From assembly GCA_902571525.1 (NCBI GenBank), contig CACGCL010000001.1, forward strand, positions 82,435 through 146,434: a stretch of DNA of 64,000 bases. Reading direction: 5' to 3'. The notes below the pieces were generated by a model. The model had not been told where the DNA came from, did no database searches, and saw nothing but the letters and a program-made list of their open reading frames with translations. The DNA is from an uncultured Pelagibacteraceae bacterium (GTDB lineage Bacteria; Pseudomonadota; Alphaproteobacteria; Pelagibacterales; Pelagibacteraceae). The stretch's first letter is position 1. Each line of letters opens with the position of its first letter. Made by a program: the position numbers and the translations under genes. Positions 1 to 9,611 of the stretch are shown here, piece after piece.

Positions 1-1
1 A

Positions 2-736
2 CATTTGAGTAGACCAGTCTTTAACACTGTTAAAGAAGCTAAGGATAAGACTGGTGCAAATGCTTCAATGATTTATGTTCCAGCAAAATTTGCAGCTGCT
101 GCAATAATTGAGGCGTTAGATGCATCTATAGAATTGATTGTTTGTATCACTGAGGGAATACCAATATTAGACATGCTAAAAGTTAAGCAAAAATTATCAA
201 AATCTAAATCAAGATTAATTGGTCCTAACTGTCCAGGTATTATTACACCTGATGAATGTAAAATTGGAATAATGCCAGGAAATATTCACAAAAAAGGAAC
301 AGTTGGAATAGTTTCTAGATCAGGTACATTAACATATGAAGCAGTTGCTCAAACTACCGAAAATGGACTGGGTCAATCGACTTGTATAGGTATTGGAGGC
401 GATCCAATAAATGGAACAAATTTTATTGATTGTCTTGATCTTTTTTTAAAAGACAATGATACAAAGTCTATACTAATGATTGGAGAAATTGGTGGTTCTG
501 CAGAGGAAGAAGCTGCCGAATTTATAAAAAGTCATTCTATCAAAAAGCCCATGGTTGGATTTATTGCAGGAGTAACAGCACCACCCGGTAGAAGAATGGG
601 GCACGCTGGAGCAATTATTTCTGGAGGCAAAGGTAGTGCAAAAGACAAAATAAAAACTATGGAAAAAGCAGGTATTACTATAGCTAATTCTCCTGCTGAG
701 TTAGGCAAGACACTTATAGATAAATTGTCTCTTTAA
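2..736 (+). CDS. sucD: Succinyl-CoA ligase alpha subunit, 5' end missing
   Basis: ADP/GDP-forming succinyl-CoA synthetase alpha subunit of the TCA cycle, which makes succinate and a nucleoside triphosphate from succinyl-CoA with SucC. The reading frame is open to the left edge (the codon before the apparent TTG at base 5 is CAT), and about 50 N-terminal residues of the family are absent, so the gene is cut by the window. Visible family signatures are PVFNTV, IGPNCPG, the [10 protein letters not shown] nucleotide/CoA segment and [10 protein letters not shown], whose histidine (codon 602-604) is the phosphohistidine. It is followed after 35 bases by sucA, so sucC is expected just upstream. Confidence 0.96.
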   Translation, partial: HLSRPVFNTVKEAKDKTGANASMIYVPAKFAAAAIIEALDASIELIVCITEGIPILDMLKVKQKLSKSKSRLIGPNCPGIITPDECKIGIMPGNIHKKGTVGIVSRSGTLTYEAVAQTTENGLGQSTCIGIGGDPINGTNFIDCLDLFLKDNDTKSILMIGEIGGSAEEEAAEFIKSHSIKKPMVGFIAGVTAPPGRRMGHAGAIISGGKGSAKDKIKTMEKAGITIANSPAELGKTLIDKLSL

Positions 737-771
737 ATAAAGGAACTTTGTATTATAACTAATAAATATAA

Positions 772-3639
772 ATGAGTTCCTCAAACAACTTGGAAAATAA
801 AGATGCAACTTTTTTAAATAAATCCAACAGTGGATTTATTGAGGAAATGTATGTAAAATTTATAGAAGGAGATACAAATTTACCTGAAAGTTGGAGAAGC
901 TATTTTGAGAGTATAGATGATGATCTAGAAGTCATTACCAAAGAAATACAAGGTCCGAATTGGAGTCCTAAAAAAATAAAAATTAACATAAATAATTTAA
1001 ACTATAAAAATAATATCCCCACAGAAAATGTTAATGCAGATAAAAAAGTTTCAGATTCTATAAGAGCTATAACACTAATAAGAGCTTACAGAACAAGAGG
1101 CCATTTGATTGCAAATTTAGACCCTTTAGGTTTAATGAAAAGGGAGTATTTACATGATTTACATCCAAAAGATCATGGATTTACTACAGATGATCTAAAT
1201 AGAAAAATTTTTTTAGATAACTATATGGATATAGGACATGCAACAGTTAAAGAGATAACAAATAATTTAAAAAAAATCTATTGTTCGACAATTGGTGCAG
1301 AATTTATGCATATTACAGATCCAGCTGAAAAAATCTGGTTTAGAGAAAGAATGGAAAAAAAAGAAAATCAATTGAATTTTACCAGAAATGGAAAAATAGC
1401 AATTATGAACAAAATAATCCAAGCAGAGGGATTTGAAAAATTTTTAGCAAAAAAATATGTTGGAACGAAAAGATTCGGTCTAGATGGTGGTGAGTCTTTA
1501 ATACCATCTTTAGAGCAAATAATTAAACGTGGCGGTCAATTAGGTGCAAAAGAGATTAAAATTGGAATGCCTCATAGAGGAAGGTTAAATGTTTTAGCAA
1601 ATGTTTTACAAAAGTCGTATAAAAGAATTTTTAATGAATTTGCAGGTGAATTTTCAGCTACACATGATGATTCTACAGGTGATGTAAAATATCATTTAGG
1701 GGCATCTTCAGATAGAGAATTTGACGGGAATTCTGTTCATGTGAGTTTGACAGATAACCCATCACATTTGGAGGCAGTCAATCCTATAGTGCTCGGTCAA
1801 ACTAGAGCAAAACAATTTTTTCATAAGGACAAAGAAAGAAAAAAGGTAATACCGGTTCTAATTCATGGAGATGCTGCTTTCGCTGGACAAGGTGTAGTAG
1901 CAGAATGTTTTGCAATGTCAGGTCTTAAAGGACATAATATTGGAGGTACTATTCATATAATTGTAAACAACCAAATTGGATTCACAACTAGCCCAAGATT
2001 TGCAAGATCGAGCCCATATCCCTCTGATTTAGGTAAAGTTGTGGAGTCACCAATTTTACATTGCAATGGAGACGATCCAGAGTCTGTTGTGCATTGTGCG
2101 AAAATTGCAATAGAATTTAGGCAAAAATTTAATAAAGATGTTGTTATAGATATGATTTGCTATAGACGTTTTGGTCATAATGAGGGAGATGAGCCTTCAT
2201 TCACTCAGCCATTAATGTATAAAAAAATCAGATCACACCCAACTACATTAAATATATATGGCAAGAAACTTGTCCAGGAAGGAACTTTGTCTGAACAGGA
2301 GTTTGATAAAATGAATTTGGATTTTAAACAACTTTTAGATAATCAATTCAAAAGTGCAAAAGATTATAAACCAAAAATAAATTGGTTCGAAGGAACTTGG
2401 TCACGATACCAACCAACTAAAGGTAAAGATAAAAAAGGGATTACCGGGGTAAGTAATGAGAAAATTAAGAGAATATCAGAAAAAATAAATTTAATTCCCT
2501 CAAATATTTTCTCTCATAAAACTATAGAGAGAGTTTTGCATCAAAGAGGTGAGGCAGTTAAGGAAGGCAAAAATATTGATTGGTCCACTGCTGAAAGCTT
2601 GGCCTTTGGTACTTTATTAGAGGAAGGTTTTCCAGTAAGGTTAGTTGGACAGGACTCAGGCAGAGGTACATTTAGCCAAAGACATTCAGTTATTAGAAAT
2701 CAAAATGATAATTCTAGGTATATACCGTTGAATAATATTTCAAACAATCAAAAAAAATATGAAATAGTTGACAGTCTTTTATCTGAGTTGGCTGTTTTAG
2801 GTTTTGAATATGGTTATAGTTTAGTTGAACCAGAAACACTAACTATATGGGAGGCTCAATTTGGAGATTTTGCAAATGGTGCACAAGTTGTTATTGATCA
2901 ATTTATAGCGTCTGGAGAAAGAAAATGGTCAAGGGCATCAGGTCTTGTAATGCTTTTGCCTCATGGTTATGAAGGACAAGGTCCAGAGCATTCATCTGCA
3001 AGGTTAGAGCGTTTTTTACAATTATGTGCTCAGGAAAACATCCAAGTTATTAATTGCACAACACCTGCCAATTACTTTCATGCTCTTAGAAGACAAATTC
3101 ATAGGGAATTTAGAAAACCATTAGTTGTTATGACACCCAAATCTTTATTAAGGCATAAATATTGCGTATCAAATTTAGATGATTTTAATAAATCTAACTT
3201 TTTCCATAGAGTTTTAGAAGATCATGCTTTGATAAAAAATTCTAAGTTTATAAAAATTAAAAAAGCTAAAAAAGTAAGGAAAATTATTATTTGTTCAGGG
3301 AAAATTTACTTTGATTTACTCGAGGCAAGAGAAAAAAATAAAGTTGATGATGTAATATTTATAAGAATTGAAGAGCTATACCCTTTTCCTGTAAAATCTT
3401 TAACTAAGGTTATTAAACCTTATGTCTCAAATTCACAGTTTTTTTGGTGCCAAGAGGAGCCCAAAAATATGGGTGCATGGTCATCAGTAAGAGATTATAT
3501 TCAATGGACTTTAGATAATTTAGGAGTTAAAAAGAAATTGGATTATATTGGCAGAAAAGCCGCAGCATCGCCTGCTACTGGATATGCTAATAGACATATT
3601 AAACAACAAAAAGAAATTTTAGATAAAGTATTTAGATAG
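772..3639 (+). CDS. sucA: 2-oxoglutarate dehydrogenase E1 component
   Basis: Thiamine-diphosphate-dependent decarboxylase of the 2-oxoglutarate dehydrogenase complex, which hands the succinyl group to SucB. At 955 residues it has the usual length. The N-terminal segment with ESWRSYFES is the E2-docking part. KIGMPHRGRLNVL, the GDAAFAGQGVVAE thiamine-diphosphate motif with NNQIGFTT, and the C-terminal LPHGYEGQGPEHSSARLERF block are all typical of the family. The stop codon is directly followed by the sucB ATG, so E1, E2 and E3 appear to be cotranscribed. Confidence 0.98.
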   Translation: MSSSNNLENKDATFLNKSNSGFIEEMYVKFIEGDTNLPESWRSYFESIDDDLEVITKEIQGPNWSPKKIKININNLNYKNNIPTENVNADKKVSDSIRAITLIRAYRTRGHLIANLDPLGLMKREYLHDLHPKDHGFTTDDLNRKIFLDNYMDIGHATVKEITNNLKKIYCSTIGAEFMHITDPAEKIWFRERMEKKENQLNFTRNGKIAIMNKIIQAEGFEKFLAKKYVGTKRFGLDGGESLIPSLEQIIKRGGQLGAKEIKIGMPHRGRLNVLANVLQKSYKRIFNEFAGEFSATHDDSTGDVKYHLGASSDREFDGNSVHVSLTDNPSHLEAVNPIVLGQTRAKQFFHKDKERKKVIPVLIHGDAAFAGQGVVAECFAMSGLKGHNIGGTIHIIVNNQIGFTTSPRFARSSPYPSDLGKVVESPILHCNGDDPESVVHCAKIAIEFRQKFNKDVVIDMICYRRFGHNEGDEPSFTQPLMYKKIRSHPTTLNIYGKKLVQEGTLSEQEFDKMNLDFKQLLDNQFKSAKDYKPKINWFEGTWSRYQPTKGKDKKGITGVSNEKIKRISEKINLIPSNIFSHKTIERVLHQRGEAVKEGKNIDWSTAESLAFGTLLEEGFPVRLVGQDSGRGTFSQRHSVIRNQNDNSRYIPLNNISNNQKKYEIVDSLLSELAVLGFEYGYSLVEPETLTIWEAQFGDFANGAQVVIDQFIASGERKWSRASGLVMLLPHGYEGQGPEHSSARLERFLQLCAQENIQVINCTTPANYFHALRRQIHREFRKPLVVMTPKSLLRHKYCVSNLDDFNKSNFFHRVLEDHALIKNSKFIKIKKAKKVRKIIICSGKIYFDLLEAREKNKVDDVIFIRIEELYPFPVKSLTKVIKPYVSNSQFFWCQEEPKNMGAWSSVRDYIQWTLDNLGVKKKLDYIGRKAAASPATGYANRHIKQQKEILDKVFR

Positions 3640-4974
3640 ATGCCAGAAAAAATATTTGTTCCTGTTCTTGGAGAGAGCATAACCGAGGCTACAGTTTCTA
3701 AATGGCTCAAAAGCAAAGGCGATTCTGTTGAAGTAGATGAACCAATTGTTGAATTAGAAACTGATAAAGTAAATTTAGAGGTACCTTCACCTTCCGAAGG
3801 TGTTTTAGGAGAAATTAATTTTGAAGCAGGGTCCACTGTAGAAGTTGGCGCAACACTAGGATCTATTTTAGGAAGTCAAACTGCTACTAAAAGTGGTAAA
3901 ATTGAAAAAATAAAGGCAAAAACAGATTCACCAATTAATAAAAATGATAATATAATAAAATTAGATGATGAAAGAGACACTAAACTTTTTGATAATACTA
4001 CTGAACCAGAAATTTTTAAAAATCAACTCGATGAAAATGTAAATCAAGAACCTAAGGAAGATCCGTTAATTTTAACCGAGGAAGTAAAAAATGATGAGAA
4101 AGTTAAAATAGGAAAAGAAAAGGTTATATCACCCGCTGTTAGAAAAATAGTAACCGAGAATAATATAGATATAAACGATATTAAAGGATCAGGAAAAGAT
4201 GGGATGGTTCTTAAAGGAGATTTATTGAGTTTAATGGGTGTTAAACCTGCTCCGTCGGAGAGAAAATTAAAGTTTGGTGAAGAAGAAAAAATTAAGATGT
4301 CCAGGTTAAGAATGACAATTGCTAAAAGATTAAAACAATCTCAAGAAAATGCAGCAATGTTGACTACTTTTAATGAGATAGATATGACAAACATAATGAA
4401 TATGAGAAAAGAAAATCAGGAAAATTTTCAAGATAAATTTAATATTAAATTAGGTATGATGTCATTCTTTGTAAAGGCTTGTGTTGTTGGACTTAAGTTA
4501 TTTCCAGCTGTTAATGCTGAAGTAGATGGTGAAAACATAATTTATAAAAATTACTACAATATTAGCTTTGCTGTAGGAACAGAAAAAGGATTAATAGTTC
4601 CGGTTCTTAAAAATGCTGATGAAATGTCTTTTGCAGATATTGAAACAAATATAAAAAATTTATCAGACAAAGCTAGAGATGGAAAAATTATAATTGATGA
4701 TCTGCAAGGTGGAACTTTCACGATTAGCAATGGAGGAGTTTATGGATCCATGTTATCTACTCCAATTTTAAATTTACCACAATCGGGAGTTCTAGGTATA
4801 CATAATATTGTCAGCAGACCATATGTTGTTAAAAATGTAATTGAAATTAGACCAATAATGTATTTAGCATTGTCTTATGATCATCGGATTATTGATGGAA
4901 AAGAAGCAGTCTCTTTTTTAAGAACTGTTAAAGAAAATTTAGAAGATCCAAGAAGATTATTTTTGAATTTATAA
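3640..4974 (+). CDS. sucB: 2-oxoglutarate dehydrogenase E2, dihydrolipoyl succinyltransferase
   Basis: Core acyltransferase of the 2-oxoglutarate dehydrogenase complex. It has one N-terminal lipoyl domain with the lipoylated lysine in [11 protein letters not shown] (Lys43). A long charged linker (about residues 85-160) follows, then a peripheral-subunit-binding domain (about 164-200, starting ISPAVRKI), and a C-terminal catalytic domain with the active-site DHRIIDG (His415). The single lipoyl domain and 444-residue length fit SucB better than the pyruvate dehydrogenase E2. It abuts sucA with no gap and is four bases from lpd. Confidence 0.97.
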   Translation: MPEKIFVPVLGESITEATVSKWLKSKGDSVEVDEPIVELETDKVNLEVPSPSEGVLGEINFEAGSTVEVGATLGSILGSQTATKSGKIEKIKAKTDSPINKNDNIIKLDDERDTKLFDNTTEPEIFKNQLDENVNQEPKEDPLILTEEVKNDEKVKIGKEKVISPAVRKIVTENNIDINDIKGSGKDGMVLKGDLLSLMGVKPAPSERKLKFGEEEKIKMSRLRMTIAKRLKQSQENAAMLTTFNEIDMTNIMNMRKENQENFQDKFNIKLGMMSFFVKACVVGLKLFPAVNAEVDGENIIYKNYYNISFAVGTEKGLIVPVLKNADEMSFADIETNIKNLSDKARDGKIIIDDLQGGTFTISNGGVYGSMLSTPILNLPQSGVLGIHNIVSRPYVVKNVIEIRPIMYLALSYDHRIIDGKEAVSFLRTVKENLEDPRRLFLNL

Positions 4975-4978
4975 ATCT

Positions 4979-6379
4979 ATGTCTGAAAAATTTGACGCAA
5001 TTGTTATAGGAGGTGGCCCAGGCGGTTACGTTTGCGCAATTAGACTTGCTCAACTAGGAAAAAAAACTGCTTGTGTAGAGTACAGAGGATCTTTAGGTGG
5101 AACATGTTTAAATATTGGATGTATCCCATCTAAAAATTTATTAAATCTCTCAGAAAATTTTCAAAAAGCAAAAAATTTCTCGAAAATAGGAATTGAGATA
5201 AGTGAAATTAAACTAAATCTCGATAAAATGATGAAGAACAAAGATAAAGCAGTTACTATATTAACTAAAGGTGTAGAATTTCTATTTAAAAAAAATAAAG
5301 TTACCTACTTCAAGGGTTTTGGAAATTTCATTTCTGATAAAAGAATAAAAATTAAAGATGCTGATGGTAAAGAGACTGAAATTGAGGGAGAAAATTTAAT
5401 TATAGCAACAGGCTCAGAGCCTTCCAAGATGCCAAATATTAAATTTGACGAGGAACAAATAGTATCTTCAACAGGCGCACTATCATTAAAAAAAGTACCT
5501 AAAAAAATGATTGTTATTGGTGGTGGCTATATAGGATTGGAAATGGGTTCTGTTTGGTCAAGATTAGGTGCTGATGTGCACGTAATAGAATATTTAGATC
5601 ATATAACCCCTGGTATGGATAAAGAAATTTCAAATGAATTTATGAAAATTTTAAAAAAACAAAATTTAAAATTTCATATGAACACTAAAGTAGAAAATAT
5701 TACAAAACAAAACGAAAATGTACAGATAGATACCGTAGATAGCAAAGGAGAAAAAAAATCTCATATTTGTGATGTTGCTTTAATTTCTATAGGGAGAAAA
5801 GCTTTCACTGAAAATCTTAATCTTGAAAAAATAAATATAAAAACCGATGAGAAAGGAAGAATAAAAGTTGATAAAAATTTTAGAACAGATAAAAAAAATA
5901 TATTTGCTATAGGTGATGTAATCCAGGGGCCGATGTTAGCGCATAAGGCTGAGGAAGAAGGTATAGCTGTTGCAGAAATTATAGCAGGTCAATCTGGACA
6001 CGTAAATTATGATTTAATTCCTGGAGTTATATATACTTCTCCGGAGGTAGCAAGTATAGGAAAAACAGAAGAACAATTAAAAAAACAAAATATAAATTAT
6101 AAAATAGGTAAGTTTCCTTTCATGGCAAACTCTAGAGCTAAGGCAATCGATGAACCTGAGGGTTTTGTTAAAATTTTAGCAGATCATTCAACAGATAAAG
6201 TTTTAGGAGTTCATATTATAGGCCCACATGCAGGTGAAATGATAGCAGAAATGGCAATTGCAATGGAATTTGGTGCAAGTTCTGAGGATATAGCAAGGAC
6301 ATGCCATGCTCACCCTACATTTTCTGAGGCAATCAAAGAAGCCGCATTATCTGTAGACAAAAGACAAATTCATTCGTAA
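4979..6379 (+). CDS. lpd: Dihydrolipoyl dehydrogenase (E3)
   Basis: FAD-dependent disulfide oxidoreductase that reoxidises the lipoyl arm of E2 using NAD+. The N-terminal FAD motif GGGPGGYVCA, the redox-active pair in GGTCLNIGCIPSK (Cys43/Cys48), a second NAD-binding GGGYIGLEMGS and the C-terminal HAHPTFSEA active-site base are all present. It is 466 residues, normal for the family. As last gene of the suc cluster it probably serves the 2-oxoglutarate complex; whether it also serves pyruvate dehydrogenase cannot be seen here. Confidence 0.98.
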   Translation: MSEKFDAIVIGGGPGGYVCAIRLAQLGKKTACVEYRGSLGGTCLNIGCIPSKNLLNLSENFQKAKNFSKIGIEISEIKLNLDKMMKNKDKAVTILTKGVEFLFKKNKVTYFKGFGNFISDKRIKIKDADGKETEIEGENLIIATGSEPSKMPNIKFDEEQIVSSTGALSLKKVPKKMIVIGGGYIGLEMGSVWSRLGADVHVIEYLDHITPGMDKEISNEFMKILKKQNLKFHMNTKVENITKQNENVQIDTVDSKGEKKSHICDVALISIGRKAFTENLNLEKINIKTDEKGRIKVDKNFRTDKKNIFAIGDVIQGPMLAHKAEEEGIAVAEIIAGQSGHVNYDLIPGVIYTSPEVASIGKTEEQLKKQNINYKIGKFPFMANSRAKAIDEPEGFVKILADHSTDKVLGVHIIGPHAGEMIAEMAIAMEFGASSEDIARTCHAHPTFSEAIKEAALSVDKRQIHS

Positions 6380-6417
6380 TTAATTTTTAGTCTAAATTTT
6401 ACTTATGTCAAAACGCG

Positions 6418-6446
6418 CTCTTACTAATCAAAAATAAATCTATAAT
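6418..6446 (+). promoter_or_regulatory. Putative promoter of the dioxygenase/methyltransferase cassette
   Basis: A consensus -10 box TATAAT lies at 6441-6446, only 10 bases before the ATG at 6457. Transcription would start near 6453, giving an essentially leaderless mRNA. No good -35 exists at normal spacing (weak CTCTTA at 6418-6423). The box sits in the 77-bp gap after lpd and implies that the cassette has its own promoter. Confidence 0.45.
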
Positions 6447-6456
6447 AGTAGTTTAA

Positions 6457-7452
6457 ATGAAAAACCCCAATATCAATTTAAATTCTAAAATATGTGATGA
6501 CACCGATATCAGTAAACCATGGGATAAGGATAATCAGGCCTGGTGGGACTGGTATGTTAGTCTTGCTGATAATGATGTTAAAGAAGATGAAATCATTAAT
6601 GTCGATCCCTTACCAGATATTGAAATACCCACAGATGATGAGGTTATCTCGGAATTAGCTGAACCCTATCTTTTAACTAATGATCAAATTAATTCTTTTA
6701 AAAAAAACGGATTCATAAAACTTAAGAGGGTTTTCTCACCTGGGGCTGTGCTAAAACTTCGAGCTGAGTTAATTAATCTGTTAAAAGAAAAGTTTAATAT
6801 TGATCCAGATGAAGGGGCACATAACCGTTTCCTTAGTCTTGAAATAATTTGGCCTGATAACGCACTTCTTCGCGCTTATGTGTTATCACCTCGTCTAGGG
6901 CAAATCTCAGCTAATCTTCTTGAAGTACCTGCTGTTAGGCTTTACCATGATAATGTACTAGCTAAACAAGCTGGTTGTGGTCGTACCCCATGGCACTTTG
7001 ACGATCATCATTTTCCTCTAAACACTAATGATGTAATTACCGCTTGGGCGCCAGCACAACCAACACCTCTTGAGATGGGACCACTCTCTTTTGCTTATCC
7101 ACTAGATGTCCACAAATTAATTGATGCTGTTAAGTTTGAAAAGACTGGCACTGGATATGACCGTGGAGTCTCGGATATTTTTTCAAAAAATAATGTGAGT
7201 GTAAATGAAACCCCATTTGAGCTGGGTGAAGTTAGCTTTCATCATAATTTAAATTTTCATACAGCATCACGTAACCGTACTAATCGTAGCCGAGTGGTTC
7301 TAGCCAATACTTATTACCGAGATGGAGCTAGATTAGTCAATGCTCCTACGATGGTTTCTGGTGACTGGCAAAAATTTATGCCTAATGTCAAACCAGGAAA
7401 TGTAGCTGCTAGTCCACTAAATCCAATTTGTTGGCCAATTAAAGACAAATAA
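6457..7452 (+). CDS. Phytanoyl-CoA dioxygenase (PhyH) family protein
   Basis: Predicted Fe(II)/2-oxoglutarate-dependent oxygenase, probably hydroxylating a small molecule; the substrate is unknown. The iron triad is visible as His180/Asp182 in TPWHFDD and His268 in NFHTAS, followed by an arginine-rich RNRTNRSR that supplies the 2-oxoglutarate-binding arginine. A tryptophan-rich acidic leader of about 70 residues precedes the fold. The stop codon overlaps the next ATG by one base (TAATG), so it is translationally coupled to a methyltransferase. Arginine is mostly CGN (11 of 14 codons counted) where neighbours use AGA, which suggests acquisition by transfer. Ectoine- or proline-hydroxylase-like roles cannot be excluded. 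Confidence 0.85.
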   Translation: MKNPNINLNSKICDDTDISKPWDKDNQAWWDWYVSLADNDVKEDEIINVDPLPDIEIPTDDEVISELAEPYLLTNDQINSFKKNGFIKLKRVFSPGAVLKLRAELINLLKEKFNIDPDEGAHNRFLSLEIIWPDNALLRAYVLSPRLGQISANLLEVPAVRLYHDNVLAKQAGCGRTPWHFDDHHFPLNTNDVITAWAPAQPTPLEMGPLSFAYPLDVHKLIDAVKFEKTGTGYDRGVSDIFSKNNVSVNETPFELGEVSFHHNLNFHTASRNRTNRSRVVLANTYYRDGARLVNAPTMVSGDWQKFMPNVKPGNVAASPLNPICWPIKDK

Positions 7453-8372
7453 TGAAAAACATAAATAATCAGAAGGGATTGAATTCACTCTGGACTGACA
7501 GTCTTACTCAAAATCTTCATCCTGATGGAAATGCCTTAGTTGATCATTTAAGAACTATACATCAAGAACATACTGGATTTACTGAAGCGTGCGCAAGTTC
7601 TTGTCGAGATGAAGTTGGACGTAATAGTTATGAATGGTTGGCTGAACTTGTTCCTAATAAAGAAGGTTTGCGAGTATTAGATCTTGCATGTGGGTCAGGG
7701 CCGTTATTAAAAATCTTATATGACCGTAATAAAAAAATGAATTTAAAAGGTATAGACATGTGTCCTGAGGAATTAGCTTTAGCTAAGTCTCGTTTTACAA
7801 ACAGTGGAGTTAACCTAATTGAGTCAAAAGCACAAAATTTAATTTCAATCAATGATAACTCTATAGATATAGTCTTATGTCATTGGGCTTTAACATTGAT
7901 GGATCCAGTAACTCCTGTATTAAATGAAGTCAGACGAGTTTTAACTTCTGAAGGTCGGTTTGTTGCTTTAGTTGATGGACCGATGAATGCAGCACTTGGC
8001 TATAGAGAGATACACAATTTAATTTATAGTTATGTTAAGGAAGAAATACCTTGTTATGGAGAAATTGATTTAGGTGATCCAAGGATACGAGGATCTGATA
8101 GTTTAAGTAACCTCGTACAAAGGGTTTTTCCAGAAGCAAATGTAACTATTGAAACAAATGTTGTGTCTATGGTGGGACCAGTTACCCAAATAGCTGAAAT
8201 TGCAGCAGGATTTTTTTATGCCGCATATATCTTAAATCCTAAGAAAAGAAAACTAATGATCACAAGCCTATCTAACTTACTCGAAATACCTAAAGAAACC
8301 TCTAATGCTAAAAGACAAGGTCGATTTTCAATGCCAATTAATCGTCTTTTAGTTGCGCCTGGTATAAAATGA
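7452..8372 (+). CDS. Class I SAM-dependent methyltransferase, unknown substrate
   Basis: UbiE/type-11-like methyltransferase of 306 residues. SAM motif I is VLDLACGSGP (about residues 75-84). It is followed by KGIDMCPEELALA (motif II acid) and by CHWALTLMDP and EVRRVLTSEGRFV, typical of small-molecule N-, O- or C-methyltransferases. It has an N-terminal extension of about 70 residues rich in polar and cysteine residues. Its ATG overlaps the dioxygenase stop (TAATG) and its own TGA overlaps the next start (ATGA), a strong sign of one operon. CGN supplies 10 of 17 arginine codons counted, again unlike the chromosome around it. I cannot name a substrate. Confidence 0.85.
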   Translation: MKNINNQKGLNSLWTDSLTQNLHPDGNALVDHLRTIHQEHTGFTEACASSCRDEVGRNSYEWLAELVPNKEGLRVLDLACGSGPLLKILYDRNKKMNLKGIDMCPEELALAKSRFTNSGVNLIESKAQNLISINDNSIDIVLCHWALTLMDPVTPVLNEVRRVLTSEGRFVALVDGPMNAALGYREIHNLIYSYVKEEIPCYGEIDLGDPRIRGSDSLSNLVQRVFPEANVTIETNVVSMVGPVTQIAEIAAGFFYAAYILNPKKRKLMITSLSNLLEIPKETSNAKRQGRFSMPINRLLVAPGIK

Positions 8373-9292
8373 AATCGTTTTTACAAGAAGTAAGTCTCGG
8401 TTTAAATAAAAAAAACAAGAAGTTAAGTTCTAAATGGTTTTATGATTTTCATGGATCCAAACTTTTTGAACAAATTACTAAGCTGAAAGAATATTACCCA
8501 GCACGAACGGAAATAAAAATTTTAAATGATAATAAAATTGAAATTGCAAATAAAATAGGTAGAAGTGCAGTTTTAATTGAACCAGGTGCTGGTGACATTA
8601 AAAAAATAGAAATTTTTCTGAGCAGCTTAGATAAGCCAAAAAAATATGTACCGTTAGATATTTCCAAAGACTATATGATCAAAATATCTAAAGGTTTTAA
8701 GAAAAAATTTCCGAAAGTAGTCATAACTCCAAAAGGATATGACTTTTCCGGAAATAATAAACTGCCATTTAAAATTAATTCATCAGAAAATATAATTATT
8801 TTTTTTCCAGGATCAACCATAGGTAATTTTGAAAAAAAGGATGCTATTAAATTTTTAAAAATGCTTAAATTTAAATTTAAAGCAAAAAAAATTATCATTG
8901 GTGCCGACTTAATTAAAAATATTCCAACTCTAATTTCCGCTTACGATGATAAAAAAGGTGTAACTGCAAAATTCAACAAAAATATTTTAAAAAGAATAAA
9001 TACAGAATTAGGTGGAGATATAAACCTAAATTTCTATAAACATCTAGCGATTTATAACAAATCAAAAAAAAGAATAGAGATGAGATTAAAAGCTAAAAAA
9101 AATAATACTATCAGTATCAATGGTTCAAAATATTTAATTAAAAAAAATGAGGAGATTCACACTGAGAATTCTCATAAATATACGATAAGATCGTTCAAAA
9201 ATTTAGCAAATAAAGCAGGGTGGAGAATCAAGAAAACCTGGGTCGATGACAAAAAACTTTTTAGTGTTCATTTTCTAGATCTAGCTCTATAA
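8369..9292 (+). CDS. EgtD-family (histidine-specific type) N-methyltransferase
   Basis: Homologue of L-histidine N-alpha-methyltransferase, which trimethylates histidine to hercynine. Visible family marks are SSKWFYDFHGSKLFEQIT with EYYPARTE (residues 20-47), the SAM site EPGAGD, PGSTIGNFE (Asn153) and the C-terminal TENSHKY (Glu266/Ser268). The last three contain residues that in characterised EgtD contact histidine. At 307 residues the length is normal. No EgtB sulfoxide synthase is next to it, so ergothioneine itself is not implied. Unlike its two upstream partners it uses host-like AGA codons (6 of 7 arginines). The start overlaps the upstream stop (ATGA). The substrate is inferred, not shown. 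Confidence 0.85.
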   Translation: MKSFLQEVSLGLNKKNKKLSSKWFYDFHGSKLFEQITKLKEYYPARTEIKILNDNKIEIANKIGRSAVLIEPGAGDIKKIEIFLSSLDKPKKYVPLDISKDYMIKISKGFKKKFPKVVITPKGYDFSGNNKLPFKINSSENIIIFFPGSTIGNFEKKDAIKFLKMLKFKFKAKKIIIGADLIKNIPTLISAYDDKKGVTAKFNKNILKRINTELGGDINLNFYKHLAIYNKSKKRIEMRLKAKKNNTISINGSKYLIKKNEEIHTENSHKYTIRSFKNLANKAGWRIKKTWVDDKKLFSVHFLDLAL

Positions 9293-9611
9293 GTCTAGTT
9301 TTTGCTTTGTTATACTTAAAATTATTTCTGGCGCCGATATAAGTTTTAACCAAATACTTGATTGACATATATTCTATAAGCACCGAACATAATTAGAATA
9401 GAATTTAAATTTTCTTGCTCATTATAAGAAGTTAAACTAAAGTTTAAGGATAGCTAGGATTGTTTAGAAATATTTTAATTAGACGATAAGTCTTGATATA
9501 ATCTTGGCACTTAAAGTAAAATGAAAATAGCGCTTTTAGAATTATTGTATATCAATATAAATAGAGCGAAAATAAATTACTGATGCACTCTTAATATATT
9601 TTATATTATAA
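9293..9611 (+). other. 319-bp gap without a convincing gene
   Basis: The only gene-free stretch over 300 bases in the window. It holds several promoter-like words: TTGACA at 9362-9367, TATAAT at 9497-9502, and TTGATA at 9493-9498 with TAAAAT 18 bases downstream. It also contains a 20-codon ATG frame (9521-9583) with no recognisable product. It may hold the priA promoter, a small RNA, or the decayed remains of a gene next to the accessory cassette. Confidence 0.5.

Noticed and set aside
3543..3836. 97-codon minus-strand frame over the sucA/sucB junction
   Set aside because: Lies opposite two securely identified genes and shows no protein-family signal.
8369..9292. Calling the cassette an ergothioneine pathway
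   Set aside because: EgtD homology is clear, but no EgtB/sulfoxide synthase or EgtE-like lyase is nearby, and the two partner genes do not belong to any known ergothioneine route.
9521..9583. 20-codon ATG frame before priA
   Set aside because: Too short, no ribosome-binding site, no recognisable sequence; noted only as part of the gap.
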